Shown in pieces: positions 5,977-6,968 of a stretch of DNA of 6,968 nt. Source of the stretch: an uncultured Collinsella sp. GTDB taxonomy: Bacteria > Actinomycetota > Coriobacteriia > Coriobacteriales > Coriobacteriaceae. The stretch covers positions 1 through 6,968 of the forward strand of contig URNU01000073.1 in the NCBI GenBank assembly GCA_900549275.1. Direction: 5' to 3'. Numbering within the stretch: the first letter of the stretch is position 1; each line of letters starts with the position of its first letter. The notes beneath the pieces were generated by a model, which made no database searches, was not told where the DNA came from, and saw nothing but the letters and a program-made list of their open reading frames with translations. Made by a program: the position numbers and the translations under genes.

Positions 5977-5982
5977 TACAAT
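5977..5982 (+). promoter_or_regulatory. Candidate -10 box for the aminotransferase gene
   Basis: TACAAT (one mismatch from TATAAT) lies 24 bases before the ATG at 6007, which would give a leader of roughly 18 bases. No convincing -35 box is present; GCGGCA (5953-5958, 3 of 6 matches) at 18 bases is the best. The palindrome at 5886-5947 ends just upstream, so any upstream activator site would abut or lie within it. Confidence 0.4.
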
Positions 5983-6006
5983 AGCGCCTATGCGAAAGGG
6001 GAACAG

Positions 6007-6968
6007 ATGATCAACGAAACTATGTATGCTCGTGGTGCGGAAAGCTCCATCATCCGCGAGATCTTTAGCTATGGTCTTGAGCGCAAGGCGCAGATCGGTG
6101 CGGAGAACGTATTCGATTTCTCGCTGGGCAACCCGAGTGTTCCGGCGCCCGCTGCTGTGGCTGAGTCCATTAAGAAGGCCCTAGAGCTGCCGAGTGACCA
6201 GCTGCACGGCTACACTCCCGCGCCGGGCCTGCCGCAATGTCGAGCAGCCGTCGCCGAATCGCTCAACCGCCGCTTTGGCACGAGCTATGAGGGTAAGGAT
6301 GTCTTTATGACGGTAGGTGCGGCGGCCTCGCTCACCTGCACGCTCAACGCCGTTACCAATCCGGGTGACGAGGTCATCGTTATCGCCCCGTACTTTCCGG
6401 AGTATCGCGTGTGGATTGAGAAAGCCGGTTGTACGTGTGTCGAGGCGCTCGCCGATGAAGATACCTTCCAGCTGAGCGTGGGTAACGTGCTCAAGGCGAT
6501 TACCGACAAGACAGCGGCGGTCATTATCGATTCGCCGAATAACCCCACGGGTGCCGTGTACACGCGCGACACGTTGGCATGCCTGGCGAATGTTCTGCGT
6601 GAGGTCAACACCAAGCGAGATCCCGAGAATCCGATTATGCTAATCTCGGACGAGCCGTACCGTGAGATTGTGTATGGCGCCGAAGTGCCCTGGGTGCCTT
6701 CGATTTATGAGCACACCATCGTCTGTTACTCGTATTCCAAGTCTCTTTCGCTACCGGGCGAACGCGTGGGCTGGATTTTGGTCCCCAATACCAATCCGCA
6801 GGCTGCTCGCCTTATGCCGGCCGTTGCCGGTGCCGCCCGCACGCTGGGCTTCGTGTGCGCACCGGCCCTCTTCCAGCGTGTGATCATCGACTGCATTGAT
6901 GAGCCGAGCGATGTTGCGGCCTATGCGCGCAACCGCACCGCGCTTACCGACGCACTGACGGAGTACGG
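6007..6968 (+). CDS. PLP-dependent class I/II aminotransferase (partial, 3' end outside window)
   Basis: The frame is open from ATG 6007 to the window end, giving 320 complete codons with no stop; fold-type I aminotransferases are usually about 390-400 residues. AAAGGGG (5995-6001) five bases upstream supports this start. It transfers an amino group between an amino acid and a 2-oxo acid using pyridoxal phosphate in the cytosol. Visible landmarks are SLGNPSVP near residue 39 (substrate-carboxylate region), GYTPAPGLPQCRAAVA, the phosphate-cup segment TVGAAASL, SPNNPTG (176-182, with N179), SDEPY (D215 to the PLP ring nitrogen, Y218), and SKSLSLPGERVGW with Schiff-base lysine K245 and phosphate-binding R253. 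The C-terminal arginine that binds the substrate carboxylate lies beyond the window. It resembles aspartate aminotransferase-like enzymes of subgroup I-gamma, but the substrate cannot be assigned. It appears to be a separate transcription unit behind the ftsH terminator. Confidence 0.92.
   Translation, partial: MINETMYARGAESSIIREIFSYGLERKAQIGAENVFDFSLGNPSVPAPAAVAESIKKALELPSDQLHGYTPAPGLPQCRAAVAESLNRRFGTSYEGKDVFMTVGAAASLTCTLNAVTNPGDEVIVIAPYFPEYRVWIEKAGCTCVEALADEDTFQLSVGNVLKAITDKTAAVIIDSPNNPTGAVYTRDTLACLANVLREVNTKRDPENPIMLISDEPYREIVYGAEVPWVPSIYEHTIVCYSYSKSLSLPGERVGWILVPNTNPQAARLMPAVAGAARTLGFVCAPALFQRVIIDCIDEPSDVAAYARNRTALTDALTEY

Overview
This window is a moderately to strongly GC-rich, densely coded chromosomal segment. 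It most likely comes from a Coriobacteriia actinobacterium such as Collinsella. That guess rests on base composition, avoidance of the codons TTA, CTA and TCA, the flavour of the proteins, and the tilS-hpt-ftsH order, which also occurs in Bacillus and Mycobacterium. No database search was possible, so genus is an inference. All coding regions look ordinary and intact. No gap between genes exceeds 300 bases; the longest is 189 bases (5818-6006).

Layout. (1) 100-531 (+): a small heat-shock protein (Hsp20) with a structured leader whose ribosome-binding site lies inside a perfect 12-base palindrome. (2) 566-593: a strong GC-rich hairpin between the converging hsp20 and yycJ-like genes. (3) 602-1411 (-): a YycJ/WalJ-type metallo-beta-lactamase-fold hydrolase, divergent from the next block. 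(4) 1460-5817 (+): tilS (tRNA-Ile lysidine synthetase), hpt (hypoxanthine phosphoribosyltransferase) and ftsH (membrane AAA+ zinc protease). hpt appears to have its own extended -10 promoter, and one base separates hpt from ftsH. (5) 5818-6006: an intergenic stretch with a classical intrinsic terminator, a 62-base near-perfect palindrome that looks like a dispersed REP/MITE-like repeat, and a promoter. (6) 6007-6968 (+): a class I/II PLP-dependent aminotransferase cut off by the window end.

How the genes work together. The central block is the widely conserved housekeeping trio: TilS makes lysidine so that tRNA-Ile(CAU) reads AUA, Hpt salvages purines, and FtsH performs membrane protein quality control. 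Hsp20 is also a proteostasis gene but is a separate transcription unit. The yycJ-like hydrolase and the aminotransferase are independent units.

I did not find an undescribed multi-gene system. The two observations most worth following are the 62-base palindrome at 5886-5947 and the tandem hairpins over the hsp20 ribosome-binding site, which could be an RNA thermometer.
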